Of a DNA stretch of 64,000 nucleotides, positions 11,722 through 23,649 are shown piece after piece. The stretch covers positions 4,760,001 to 4,824,000 of the forward strand of contig NZ_SOBN01000001.1 in the NCBI RefSeq assembly GCF_004365705.1, in the 5' to 3' direction. Below the pieces are notes generated by a model that was not told the DNA's origin, did no database searches, and saw only the letters and a list, made by a program, of their open reading frames with translations. Every line of letters begins with the position of its first letter. Within the stretch, counting starts at the first letter, position 1. Source of the DNA: Streptomyces sp. 846.5 (GTDB lineage: Bacteria > Actinomycetota > Actinomycetes > Streptomycetales > Streptomycetaceae). The translations under genes and the position numbers were made by a program.

Positions 11722-13370
11722 GTTCCTTTCCTCTCCTCACGGTCGCCGCCGCGCTCCCGGCGGTCGGCGCGGTCCTCACCGCCGCGCTGCCCGCCGCGAC
11801 CTCGGCCAAGCGACGGGACGTCAACAAGGGTCTGCCGCTGGGGATCTCGCTCCTCACGCTGGTGCTGGCGGCCGTGGTCGCGATCCGCTTCAAGCCCGGC
11901 GGCGCCCGCTACCAGATGACCGAGTACCACTCCTGGATCTCGGACTTCGGCATCGGCTACAGCGTCGGCGTGGACGGCATCGCGGTCGTCCTGATCCTCC
12001 TGACCGCGGTCCTGGTTCCGGTCGTCATGCTCGCCTCCTGGCACGACGCCGACCCGCTCGCCAATGACGCCGGCACCTTCGAGCGCAACCGCCGCACCCA
12101 GGGCTTCTTCGCCCTGATCCTGGCGGTCGAGGCGATGGTGGTGCTCTCCTTCGAGGCCACCGACGTCTTCCTGTTCTACGTGTTCTTTGAAGCCATGCTG
12201 ATCCCGATGTACTTCCTCATCGGCGGCTTCGGCGACCGCACCGTCGGCGAGGACGCCCGCCAGCGCTCCTACGCCGCCGTCAAGTTCCTGCTCTACAACC
12301 TGCTCGGCGGCCTGATCATGCTGGTCGCCGTGATCGGGCTGTACGTCATCACCGCCAAGCAGGGCGTCGGCACCGACGGCCGCGGCACCTTCGACCTCAG
12401 CACCATCACCCAGGCGCTGGCCTCCGGGAAGCTGCACTTCTCCCCGGTCGCCGAGAACGCGCTGTTCCTGGGCTTCATGTTCGCCTTCGCGGTGAAGGCC
12501 CCGCTGTGGCCGCTGCACACCTGGCTGCCCAACGCCATGGGCGAGGCCACTCCCGGCGTCGCCGTGCTGATCACCGCGGTGGTCGACAAGGTCGGCACCT
12601 ACGCGATGCTGCGCTTCTGCCTGCAGCTCTTCCCGGACGCGTCCAAGACCTTCGGGCCGGCGATCCTGGTGCTCTCGCTGATCGGGATCATCTACGGGGC
12701 GCTGCTGGCGGTGGGGCAGAAGGACATCAAGCGCCTGATCGCCTACGCCTCGATCTCGCACTTCGGCTTCATCATCATGGGCATCTTCGCGATGACCAGC
12801 CAGGGCCAGTCCGGGGCGACCCTCTACATGGTCAACCACGGCATCTCCACCGCCGCCCTGCTGCTGGTCGCGGGCTTCCTGATGTCCCGTCGGGGCAGCA
12901 GGCTGATCGCCGACTACGGCGGCGTCCAGAAGGTCGCCCCGGTGCTCGCCGGGACGTTCATGATCGGCGGACTGGCCACCCTCTCGCTGCCCGGGCTGGC
13001 GCCCTTCGTCAGTGAGTTCCTGGTCCTGGTCGGCACCTTCACCCGGTACCCGGCCATCGGGATCATCGCCACTCTCGGCATCGTCCTGGCCGCGCTCTAC
13101 GTGCTGGTGCTCTACCAGCGCACCATGACCGGCCCGGTCAAGCCCGAGGTCGCCGGCTTCCGCGATCTGCACGCCCGCGAGCTGGTCGTGGTCACCCCGC
13201 TGATCGCGCTGCTGCTGGTCCTCGGCGTCTACCCCAGGCCGATCGCCGACATCGTCAACCCGGCGGTGCGGGACACCATGTCGGACGTCCACCGCACCGA
13301 CCCCGCGCCCGCGCACCCGATCACGGCTGCCCAGGTGGCAGCCGCCAACAGCCAGGGAGGTGGCCAGTGA
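11718..13370 (+). CDS. nuoM: NADH-quinone oxidoreductase subunit M
   Basis: NuoM is the second antiporter-like proton-pumping subunit, a polytopic membrane protein of 550 residues. The key Glu region [34 protein letters not shown] and [16 protein letters not shown] are all conserved. The ATG overlaps the nuoL stop (ATGA). The long upstream open frame belongs to nuoL's shadow. Confidence 0.97.
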   Translation: MSSFPLLTVAAALPAVGAVLTAALPAATSAKRRDVNKGLPLGISLLTLVLAAVVAIRFKPGGARYQMTEYHSWISDFGIGYSVGVDGIAVVLILLTAVLVPVVMLASWHDADPLANDAGTFERNRRTQGFFALILAVEAMVVLSFEATDVFLFYVFFEAMLIPMYFLIGGFGDRTVGEDARQRSYAAVKFLLYNLLGGLIMLVAVIGLYVITAKQGVGTDGRGTFDLSTITQALASGKLHFSPVAENALFLGFMFAFAVKAPLWPLHTWLPNAMGEATPGVAVLITAVVDKVGTYAMLRFCLQLFPDASKTFGPAILVLSLIGIIYGALLAVGQKDIKRLIAYASISHFGFIIMGIFAMTSQGQSGATLYMVNHGISTAALLLVAGFLMSRRGSRLIADYGGVQKVAPVLAGTFMIGGLATLSLPGLAPFVSEFLVLVGTFTRYPAIGIIATLGIVLAALYVLVLYQRTMTGPVKPEVAGFRDLHARELVVVTPLIALLLVLGVYPRPIADIVNPAVRDTMSDVHRTDPAPAHPITAAQVAAANSQGGGQ

Positions 13371-15022
13371 GCGCGCCCATCGCCGTCCACAGCCTGTGGA
13401 CAGTGGCCGCGTCGTCCACGACGCAGACCATCCCGACGCCGCACATCGAGTACGGCCAGCTGTCGCCGATGCTGGTGGTCTTCGGCGCGGCGGCGCTCGG
13501 CATCCTCGCCGAGGCGTTCCTGCCCCGCCGCAACCGCTACTGGGCCCAGGTCGGCATCGCCCTGGCCGGGCTGATCGGCGCCTTCGTCGCCATCGTGGTG
13601 CTGGCCGCCAAGGGCTACGCCGGCGCCAACGCGCACCTGGCCGCGATGGGCGCGGTCGCCGTCGACGGACCGTCACTGTTCCTGCAGGGCACCATCGCCC
13701 TGGTCGCCATCGTCGCGGTGCTGGGCTTCGCCGAACGCCACCTGGAGCCCCGGAGCTCCACCGGGGCCCCGGTCGACGCCTTCGCGCCGCAGGCGGCGAC
13801 CGTCCCCGGCAGCGACGCGGAGAAGTCCGCCGCCCGCTCCGGCTTCGCCACCACCGAGGTCTTCCCGCTCACCATGTTCGCCGTCGGCGGGATGCTGCTC
13901 TTCCCGGCCGCCAGCGACCTGCTGACCATGTTCGTGGCGCTGGAGGTCTTCTCCCTCCCGCTGTACCTGCTCTGCGCCCTGGCCCGGCGCCGGCGGCTAC
14001 TGTCGCAGGAGGCTGCGGTCAAGTACTTCCTGCTCGGCGCCTTCTCCTCGGCCTTCTTCCTGTTCGGCCTGGCGCTGATCTACGGCTACGCGGGCACCGT
14101 CTCGCTCGGCGGCATCGCCGCCGTCGTCTCCGGGACGGCCACGCCGACCCCGGCGCTGGCCAACACCACCGCCAATGACGCGCTGCTGCTGATCGGTCTG
14201 GCCATGCTGGGCGTCGGCCTGCTGTTCAAGGTCGGTGCGGTCCCCTTCCACGCCTGGACCCCGGACGTCTACCAGGGCGCCCCCACCCCGGTCACCGGCT
14301 TCATGGCCGCCGCCACCAAGGTCGCCGCCTTCGGCGCGCTGCTGCGGCTGCTCTACGCGGCCTTCCCCGGGGTCACCTGGGACTGGCGTCCGGTGCTGTG
14401 GGGTGTGGCGATCCTCACCATGGCGGTCGGCGCGATCATCGCGGTCACCCAGACCGATGTGAAGCGGCTGCTCGCCTACTCGTCCATCGCCCACGCGGGG
14501 TTCATCCTCACCGGCGTGATCGCCATGAACAAGGCGGGCGTGTCCGCGGTGCTGTTCTACCTGGGCGCGTACTCCTTCGTGACCCTCGGCGCCTTCGCCG
14601 TGGTCACCCTGGTCCGCGACGCCGGCGGCGAGGCCACCCACCTCTCCCGCTGGGCCGGTCTCGGCCGCCGCTCGCCACTGGTGGCGGCCACCTTCGCGCT
14701 CTTTCTGCTCGCCTTCGCCGGCATCCCGCTGACCAGCGGCTTCGCCGGGAAGTTCGCCGTCTTCCAGGCGGCGGCGAGCAGCGGGGCGACCCCGCTGGTG
14801 ATCGTCGGTGTGCTGTCCTCGGCGGTCGCCGCGTTCTTCTACATCCGGGTGATCGTGCTGATGTTCTTCTCCGACCCCAGGCCGGACGGGCCCACGGTCG
14901 CCGTCCCCAGCGCCTTCACGGCGACCGCGATCGCCCTCGGCGTCCTGGTCACCCTCGGGCTGGGGATCCTGCCCCAGTACTTCCTCCATCTGGCCGACCA
15001 GGCCTCTGTCTTCGTCCGCTGA
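13367..15022 (+). CDS. nuoN: NADH-quinone oxidoreductase subunit N
   Basis: NuoN is the third antiporter-like subunit and the last gene of the nuo operon. The 551-residue membrane protein shows MFVALEVFSLPLYLLCAL, KVGAVPFHAWTPDVYQGAPTPV and VKRLLAYSSIAHAGFI. The GTG start overlaps the nuoM stop. A strong palindrome 53 bp after the stop probably ends the transcript. Confidence 0.97.
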   Translation: MSAPIAVHSLWTVAASSTTQTIPTPHIEYGQLSPMLVVFGAAALGILAEAFLPRRNRYWAQVGIALAGLIGAFVAIVVLAAKGYAGANAHLAAMGAVAVDGPSLFLQGTIALVAIVAVLGFAERHLEPRSSTGAPVDAFAPQAATVPGSDAEKSAARSGFATTEVFPLTMFAVGGMLLFPAASDLLTMFVALEVFSLPLYLLCALARRRRLLSQEAAVKYFLLGAFSSAFFLFGLALIYGYAGTVSLGGIAAVVSGTATPTPALANTTANDALLLIGLAMLGVGLLFKVGAVPFHAWTPDVYQGAPTPVTGFMAAATKVAAFGALLRLLYAAFPGVTWDWRPVLWGVAILTMAVGAIIAVTQTDVKRLLAYSSIAHAGFILTGVIAMNKAGVSAVLFYLGAYSFVTLGAFAVVTLVRDAGGEATHLSRWAGLGRRSPLVAATFALFLLAFAGIPLTSGFAGKFAVFQAAASSGATPLVIVGVLSSAVAAFFYIRVIVLMFFSDPRPDGPTVAVPSAFTATAIALGVLVTLGLGILPQYFLHLADQASVFVR

Positions 15023-15074
15023 CATCGACGACGCGCCTTCCGGCCGGGCCCTTCGCACCCTGCGGAGGAGCCCG

Positions 15075-15094
15075 GCCCGGGCACGTGCCCGGGC
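15075..15094 (+). terminator. Hairpin downstream of nuoN
   Basis: GCCCGGGC-ACGT-GCCCGGGC is a perfect 20-bp palindrome 53 bp after the nuoN stop. It can fold into a very stable GC stem with a 4-nt loop and is the likely end of the nuo transcript. There is no long T-run, as is common in streptomycetes. Confidence 0.7.
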
Positions 15095-15239
15095 TCTCGC
15101 TCGTTGATCGGAGCGGCGGCCAGGCACAGAGATCCTCTTCGGACCGGATACGCTGCACACCATGGGCGCGGCGGGCTCGGTGGAGACGTCGTGTGACGAG
15201 AATCGACATATGGACCGACCAGCGACAGGAGAGTTCCCG

Positions 15240-16265
15240 GTGACCGTCGTGGGGCCCTTCGGGCTGAGCGTGCATAACCAGGCACTGGAAGCAGACGTCC
15301 AGATCGGACTTGCCGCCGTCGAGCAGGCGCTCGCCGAGGCCACCAAGAGTGACGTGCCGTTCATCACAGTCACCGCCCAGCACCTCAAGGAGGCCGGCGG
15401 CAAGCGCCTCCGTCCGCTGCTGGTGCTGCTGGCCGCGCAGTTCGGCGACCCCAACGCACCCGGCGTGGTCCCCTCCGCCGTCGTGGTGGAGCTGACCCAC
15501 CTGGCCACCCTCTACCACGACGACGTCATGGACGAGGCCGTCATGCGGCGCGGCACCCCCAGCGCCAACGCCCGCTGGGACAACTCGGTCGCCATCCTCA
15601 CCGGCGACTTCCTGTTCTCCCGCGCCTCCAAGATCCTCGCCGACCTCGGCCCGCAGGCGGTCCGGGTCCAGGCCGACGCGTTCGAGCGACTGGTCACCGG
15701 CCAGATCCTGGAGACGGCCGGGCCCCGCCCGGAGGACGACCCGGTCCAGCACTACCTGGACGTCATCTCCGGCAAGACCGGCTCGCTGATCGCCGTCTCC
15801 GGCCACCTGGGCGCGCTGATGGCCGGCGCGGACGAGTCGGTGGTGAACGTGGTCACCCAGTACGGCGAGCGCATCGGCACCGCGTTCCAGATCGCCGACG
15901 ACGTGCTGGACATCAGCAGCGATAGCCACGAGTCCGGGAAGACCCCCGGCACGGACCTGCGCGAGGGCGTTCCCACCCTGCCCGAACTGCTGCTGCGCGC
16001 GGCGGCGCCGGACCCCTCGGTCCCCGGCGACGTGCGGCTGCGCGAGCTGCTGGACGCGGGCTTCCCCGCGGACGACCCGGCGGCGGACGAGCGCCACGCG
16101 GAGGCCCTCACCCTCTTCCGCGCCCACCCCGCGCTCGCTCGGGCCCGCGAGGACACGCTCCGTTACTCGGAGGAGGCCCGCGGGCTGCTGGCGCCGCTGC
16201 CCGATTGCCCTGCGAAGTCGGCCCTGGAGGGGCTCTGCGATGTTGTCGCGCTGCGTACGATGTGA
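15240..16265 (+). CDS. Long-chain polyprenyl diphosphate synthase
   Basis: This is a trans-isoprenyl diphosphate synthase that condenses isopentenyl diphosphate with an allylic primer. In this setting the product is probably the menaquinone side-chain precursor, so the gene may supply the quinone that complex I reduces. The first Asp-rich motif is DDVMD at residues 94-98, the second DDVLD at 220-224, and GGKRLRP precedes the first. The GTG at 15240 with AGGAG upstream gives 341 residues and the family's usual N-terminus (TVVGPFGLS). An ATG at 15162 is in frame but lacks a good ribosome site. Chain length cannot be read from sequence alone. Confidence 0.9.
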   Translation: MTVVGPFGLSVHNQALEADVQIGLAAVEQALAEATKSDVPFITVTAQHLKEAGGKRLRPLLVLLAAQFGDPNAPGVVPSAVVVELTHLATLYHDDVMDEAVMRRGTPSANARWDNSVAILTGDFLFSRASKILADLGPQAVRVQADAFERLVTGQILETAGPRPEDDPVQHYLDVISGKTGSLIAVSGHLGALMAGADESVVNVVTQYGERIGTAFQIADDVLDISSDSHESGKTPGTDLREGVPTLPELLLRAAAPDPSVPGDVRLRELLDAGFPADDPAADERHAEALTLFRAHPALARAREDTLRYSEEARGLLAPLPDCPAKSALEGLCDVVALRTM

Positions 16266-16323
16266 GCGGTCGGGTGCGGGTGGTGCCTGGCTGGGGTTCG
16301 CGCACGCAGTCAATCAAGCAGAG

Positions 16324-16379
16324 CCCCGCGCCCCTAAGTAGTGCAACTGGCCCGCTTGCAATCAGCTAGGGGCGCGGGG
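16324..16379. terminator. Inverted repeat, Streptomyces-type GGGGCGCGGGG element
   Basis: CCCCGCGCCCCT (16324-16335) and AGGGGCGCGGGG (16368-16379) are perfect 12-bp arms around a 32-nt spacer, 58 bp after the polyprenyl synthase stop. The right arm continues as GGAACTGCGCG. The same 19-bp core GGGGCGCGGGGAACTGCGC recurs twice, in opposite orientations, near 30.7 kb. It probably acts as a terminator. The rest of the 16266-16452 gap shows no gene. Confidence 0.6.
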
Positions 16380-16452
16380 AACTGCGCGAACATCAGCCCG
16401 GCACACGCCGCACCCGCCCGACAGACCTGAGCCCAAAACGGGGGAGTGCGCT

Positions 16453-17115
16453 GTGCTGCGTGTGGTGATCGCTGAGGATTCGGTGTTGTTGCGGGAGGGC
16501 CTGACAAGGCTCCTCGTGGATCGGGGGCTCGATGTCGTCGGTGGGGTGGGCGACGGGGAGGAACTGCTCGCGCTGATCGACAGCCTCGCCGCGGACGGCG
16601 CCCTGCCGGACGTCGTGGTCGCCGACGTGCGGATGCCGCCGAGCCATACCGACGAGGGCGTCAAGGCCTGCGTGGAGCTGCGCAAGCGGCACCCCAAGGT
16701 GGGCACGCTGGTGCTGTCGCAGTACGTCGAGGAGCGGTACGCCTCGGAGCTGCTGGCCGGATCCACCCGCGGGGTGGGCTATCTGCTCAAGGACCGGGTG
16801 GCGGACGTCCGCGAGTTCACCGAGGCGGTGGTGCGCGTCGCCGAGGGCGGGACCGCGCTGGATCCGGAGGTGGTCGCGCAGCTCCTCGGCCGCAGCCGCA
16901 GGCACGACGTGCTGGACGCGCTGACCCCGCGTGAGCGCGAAGTGCTGGGGCTGATGGCGGAGGGACGGACCAACAGCGCCATCGCCAAGCAGCTGGTGGT
17001 GTCGGACGGCGCGGTGGAGAAGCACGTCAGCAACATCTTCATGAAGCTCGGTCTGACCCAGAGTTCGGACGACCACCGAAGGGTGCTCGCGGTGCTCACC
17101 CATCTCAGTTCCTAA
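16453..17115 (+). CDS. NarL/LuxR-type response regulator (orphan)
   Basis: This is a two-component response regulator with a receiver domain in residues 1-120 (acidic pair E8-D9, phosphoacceptor Asp58 in VVADVRMPP, Lys in YLLKDRV) and a LuxR-type helix-turn-helix from about residue 150 (LTPREREVLGLMAEGRTNSAIAKQL). It should bind DNA as a dimer when phosphorylated. No histidine kinase gene lies next to it, so its partner is elsewhere or it is an orphan. It starts with GTG at 16453 after a GGGGAG sequence. Its targets are unknown; korAB directly downstream are candidates. Confidence 0.9.
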   Translation: MLRVVIAEDSVLLREGLTRLLVDRGLDVVGGVGDGEELLALIDSLAADGALPDVVVADVRMPPSHTDEGVKACVELRKRHPKVGTLVLSQYVEERYASELLAGSTRGVGYLLKDRVADVREFTEAVVRVAEGGTALDPEVVAQLLGRSRRHDVLDALTPREREVLGLMAEGRTNSAIAKQLVVSDGAVEKHVSNIFMKLGLTQSSDDHRRVLAVLTHLSS

Positions 17116-17142
17116 ACCTCCGACCGGTATCTCCTGCGACAC

Positions 17143-17161
17143 ATCTGACTGATAGTCAGAT
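17143..17161. promoter_or_regulatory. Palindrome upstream of korA (candidate operator)
   Basis: ATCTGACT-GAT-AGTCAGAT is a perfect 8-3-8 palindrome in the 166-bp gap between the response regulator and korA. Its core CTGAC-N5-GTCAG resembles the two CTGACG-N3-CGTCAG sites at 34.0 kb. It is probably a dimeric-repressor site near the korAB promoter. Which protein binds is unknown. Confidence 0.5.
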
Positions 17162-17281
17162 AACCTAGTGGCAAGGTCAGAGGCCATGTTGTCGGCTTGC
17201 CGCACAGCGGTCGGCGACCGGCATAGGATGCCGAGCAGGGCACCGGTTCTACGGTGCCGGGCGTCTAGGGAGGCCAGTCCG

Positions 17282-20262
<2,981 letters not shown>

Positions 20263-20286
20263 GGACCCTGCGATCAGCGCGACGAC

Positions 20287-20313
20287 GATCCCCCCGACCC
20301 CGTCGGGGGGATC
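20287..20313 (+). terminator. Terminator after korB
   Basis: GATCCCCCCG and CGGGGGGATC form a perfect 10-bp stem with a 7-nt loop, 24 bp past the korB stop. It separates korAB from the APC permease gene. The remaining leader to 20442 contains no clear gene. Confidence 0.85.
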
Positions 20314-20442
20314 GCGCGTTAGAGAGTCGCTAAGATCCGCGACGATTCCTTAACGGTGGGTACTTATGCCCTGTTTGTCCGTTTGCCCAGGGGTAAGCAT
20401 GGCAGCGGACACCAGCAGTACTCTCCGATCGGAACCCCGCCC

Positions 20443-22491
20443 ATGGACAGTCGCACCAGTGTGAGCAGCGCCGCACCCGCACCCGCGGACGGGCCGCCGC
20501 CCGTGACGGTGCTCCCGCCGGTACTGCCGGAGAGCCTCGGCTACCGGGTGAAGAAACGATTGCTCGGGCAGCCCCTGGTCACCGAGCAGCTGAGCCACGA
20601 GAAGCTGTCCAACCCGGTCGCCCTCGGCGTCCTCGCCTCGGACTGCATATCGTCCTCGGCGTACGGCTCCGAGGCCATGCTCACCATCCTGATCCCGGTG
20701 ATCGGCGTCGCCGCCTTCACCCTGCTGCTGCCGGTGACGCTGGCGATCCTCTGCGTGCTGACCCTGCTCACGCTCTCCTACCGCGACGTGGTCATGGCCT
20801 ACACCCGGGCCGGCGGCTCCTACGTGGTGGCCCGGGAGAACTTCGGCCCCAACGTCGCCCAGATCGCGGCCGTGGCGCTGCTGATCGACTACATCGTCAC
20901 GGTGGCCGTGCAGACCGCCGCCGGCACCACCGCGCTGCTGTCGCTGGTGCACCTGCTCGGCGGGGACGCCTACAACTGGGTCGACAACTACCAGTTGCTG
21001 ATCTCGGTCTGCATCGTGCTGCTGCTCTGCTGGGGCAATCTGCGCGGCATCCGGGAGGCGGGCAAGGCGTTCGCGCTGCCGGCCTACCTCTTCATGGCCG
21101 GGATGGCGCTGCTGTTCGTGGTGGCCGGCATCCGGCTGCTCTCCGGAGACCTGCCCAAGGCGGACGTGCACGCGAGCGGGGCGCTCAGTCTCGGCCTGAA
21201 CGGCAACCACAGCAGCCTGCTGATGGGCGCCTCGGTCTTCCTGGTGCTCAAGGCCTTCGCCAACGGAGGCACCTCGCTGACCGGCCTGGAGGCCATCTCC
21301 AACGGCGTCAGCGCGTTCCGCAACCCGCAGGGGCCCAACGCCCGCAAGACGCTGGTGATGATGTCGCTCACGCTGGGCATCCTGGTCCTCGGCGTCTCCG
21401 GCCTGGCCTACCTCACCCACTCCATCCCGTTCGGCAGCGGCAACCCCAGCGTGCTGTCCCAGGAGGCCGACCTGGTCTTCGGCAGCTCATGGATCGGCCA
21501 GGCAGCCCTGGTCTTCCTGCAGCTGGCGACCGCGCTGATCCTCTACACCGGCGCCAACACCTCCTTCAACGGCTTCCCCTTCCTGGCCAGCTTCGTCGCC
21601 GAGGACTCCTTCCTGCCCCGCCAGCTCACCCGCCGCGGCCACCGGCTGGCGTTCTCGTCCGGCATCCTGACCCTCACCGGCGTCTCGCTGGCGCTGCTGA
21701 TCGGCACCGACGCCAAGCTGGACAAGCTGCTGGGCCTGTACGCGATCGGCGTCTTCACCGGGTTCTTCATGGCCGGCACCGGTCTGGTGAAGCACCACTG
21801 GACCCGTCGCGAGCGGGGCCGCACCGCCAAGCTGATCGTCAACGCGCTGGCCGCGGCCGCGTCCATCTCCATCGTCGCGATCTTCGCGATCACCAAGTTC
21901 ACCGAGGGCGCCTGGATGGTGGTCGTGCTCTTCCCGATCGGCGTGTTCTCGCTGATCCGGGTGAACCGGCGCTACCGCGAGGAGGCCGAGGCCCTGGCCA
22001 CCGCCCCCGCCGACACCACCGCCCCGCGCTACCGCCGCCAGCTGATGTACATCCTGGTGGACCGGGTCGACCTGGCCGCGCTCAAGGCCATCGCCTACGC
22101 CCGCTCGCTGCGCCCGCAGGAGATCCGGGCCATCCACTTCATGATCGACAGCCGGGAGGCGGAGAAGCTGGCCGCTCAGTGGGCCGACGCCGAGGTCGGC
22201 GACCTGCCGCTGGAGATCGTGCAGTGCCCGGACCGCCGGATCACCCGGGCCCTGCTGGAACTGATCACCCGCAACACGGCCGACCGGAAGAGCCAGATCA
22301 CCCTGCTCATCCCGGAGCGCAACTACTCCCCGATCCTCGGCCGACTGCTGCATCGCCGCACCGCCGACCACATCGCCCGCGCGGTCGGCAAGCTGCCCAA
22401 CGTGGTGGCGACCATCGTCCCCTTCGACGTCGTCCTGCCGGAGCACCCGAGCCGGGCCGACACGGAGGTCGACAGCACCATCGCCGTCTAA
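20443..22491 (+). CDS. APC-superfamily permease
   Basis: This is a cytoplasmic-membrane transporter of the amino acid/polyamine/organocation superfamily. The 682 residues begin with a Pro/Ala-rich cytoplasmic stretch, then about 12 hydrophobic helices (VALGVLASDCISSSAYGSEAM is the first, with the typical unwound Gly/Ser-rich pattern), then a soluble C-terminal domain of about 170 residues. ATG 20443 is preferred over GTG 20356 because it is followed directly by the conserved soluble lead-in. The substrate cannot be told from sequence; amino acids or K+ are possible. Confidence 0.85.
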   Translation: MDSRTSVSSAAPAPADGPPPVTVLPPVLPESLGYRVKKRLLGQPLVTEQLSHEKLSNPVALGVLASDCISSSAYGSEAMLTILIPVIGVAAFTLLLPVTLAILCVLTLLTLSYRDVVMAYTRAGGSYVVARENFGPNVAQIAAVALLIDYIVTVAVQTAAGTTALLSLVHLLGGDAYNWVDNYQLLISVCIVLLLCWGNLRGIREAGKAFALPAYLFMAGMALLFVVAGIRLLSGDLPKADVHASGALSLGLNGNHSSLLMGASVFLVLKAFANGGTSLTGLEAISNGVSAFRNPQGPNARKTLVMMSLTLGILVLGVSGLAYLTHSIPFGSGNPSVLSQEADLVFGSSWIGQAALVFLQLATALILYTGANTSFNGFPFLASFVAEDSFLPRQLTRRGHRLAFSSGILTLTGVSLALLIGTDAKLDKLLGLYAIGVFTGFFMAGTGLVKHHWTRRERGRTAKLIVNALAAAASISIVAIFAITKFTEGAWMVVVLFPIGVFSLIRVNRRYREEAEALATAPADTTAPRYRRQLMYILVDRVDLAALKAIAYARSLRPQEIRAIHFMIDSREAEKLAAQWADAEVGDLPLEIVQCPDRRITRALLELITRNTADRKSQITLLIPERNYSPILGRLLHRRTADHIARAVGKLPNVVATIVPFDVVLPEHPSRADTEVDSTIAV

Positions 22492-22564
22492 CGGACATGA
22501 CAGCCCGTCCCTCCGCCCTCTACCTTCCTGAGAAGGGACGAGCGGTCGGAAGGGGCGGGTCGGT

Positions 22565-23533
22565 ATGGGCGAACAGCGGCGCGGGTTCTGGTTCGGGGTG
22601 GTGGCCTACGGGCTGTGGGGGCTGTTCCCGCTCTACTGGCCGCTGCTGAAGCCCAGCGGAGCGCTGGAGATCCTCGCCAACCGGATGGTGTGGTCGCTGG
22701 TGGCGGTGGTCGGGATCCTGCTGTTCCAACGGCACTGGGGCTGGATAGGCCCGCTGCTGCGGCAGCCGCGGCGGCTGCTGATGATCGGTTCGGCGGCCGC
22801 GCTGGTGTCGGTGAACTGGGGCGTCTACATCTGGGCCGTCAACAGCGACCATGTCGTCGAGACCTCGCTCGGGTACTTCATCAACCCGCTGGTCACCATC
22901 GCCTTCGGGGTGCTGCTGCTCAAGGAGCGGCTGCGCCCGGTGCAGTGGGTCGCGGTCGGCACCGGCGGGCTCGCCGTGGTCGTGCTGACGGTCGGGTACG
23001 GGCGGCTGCCCTGGATCGCCCTGGTGCTGGCGTTCAGCTTCGGCAGCTACGGGCTGATCAAGAAGAAGGTCGGGCTCGGCGGCCTGGAGAGCCTGGCCGG
23101 TGAGACGGCGTTCCAGTTCCTGCCCGCGCTCGGCTTCCTGGTCTACCTCGCGGTCAGCGGCAGCGGCACCCTGGGCCGGACCGTGCCCGGCTCCTACGGC
23201 TGGGGCCACAGCGCCCTGCTGGTCCTCTGCGGGCTGGTCACCGCGCTGCCGCTGCTGGCGTTCGGCGCTGCGGCGGTACGGGTCCCGCTGACCACGCTGG
23301 GACTGCTGCAGTACCTGGCCCCGGTGTTCCAGTTCGCGATCGGCATCACCGTCTTCCACGAGCGGATGCCGCCGGCCCGCTGGGCCGGCTTCGCCCTGGT
23401 CTGGGTCGCCCTCGCGCTGCTCACCGCGGACGCGCTGCGCGACCGCCGGGGGACGGACACGCCGGCCGCCGACACCCCGCTGGGGCCGGTAGCCACGGGT
23501 GTGGCGGAGCCCTCCCTTGAGACGCACGGGTGA
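22565..23533 (+). CDS. rarD: EamA-family transporter, RarD type
   Basis: This is a drug/metabolite-transporter-superfamily membrane protein of 322 residues with about ten hydrophobic segments. The N-terminus GFWFGVVAYGLWGLFPLYWPLLKP and the NWGVYIWAVNSDHVVETSLGYFINPL stretch are characteristic of RarD (chloramphenicol-sensitive phenotype protein). Its physiological substrate is not established. It lies 73 bp after the APC permease and may share its transcript. Confidence 0.9.
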   Translation: MGEQRRGFWFGVVAYGLWGLFPLYWPLLKPSGALEILANRMVWSLVAVVGILLFQRHWGWIGPLLRQPRRLLMIGSAAALVSVNWGVYIWAVNSDHVVETSLGYFINPLVTIAFGVLLLKERLRPVQWVAVGTGGLAVVVLTVGYGRLPWIALVLAFSFGSYGLIKKKVGLGGLESLAGETAFQFLPALGFLVYLAVSGSGTLGRTVPGSYGWGHSALLVLCGLVTALPLLAFGAAAVRVPLTTLGLLQYLAPVFQFAIGITVFHERMPPARWAGFALVWVALALLTADALRDRRGTDTPAADTPLGPVATGVAEPSLETHG

Positions 23534-23649
23534 TCTGAGGCACATGGGTAATTCCGAACTCCTGGCAAGGCTCGGCACAGATCGGGACGGAACGCTCGTT
23601 CCTACGGTCGCGGGGGCGACCGGTGCCGCCTGCCGTTCGAAGGAGTTCC

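Noticed and set aside
20314-20442. Possible riboswitch in the APC permease leader
   Set aside because: GC-rich pairings exist, but I cannot fit a known consensus such as ydaO (c-di-AMP) or a lysine riboswitch. A covariance search would be decisive.
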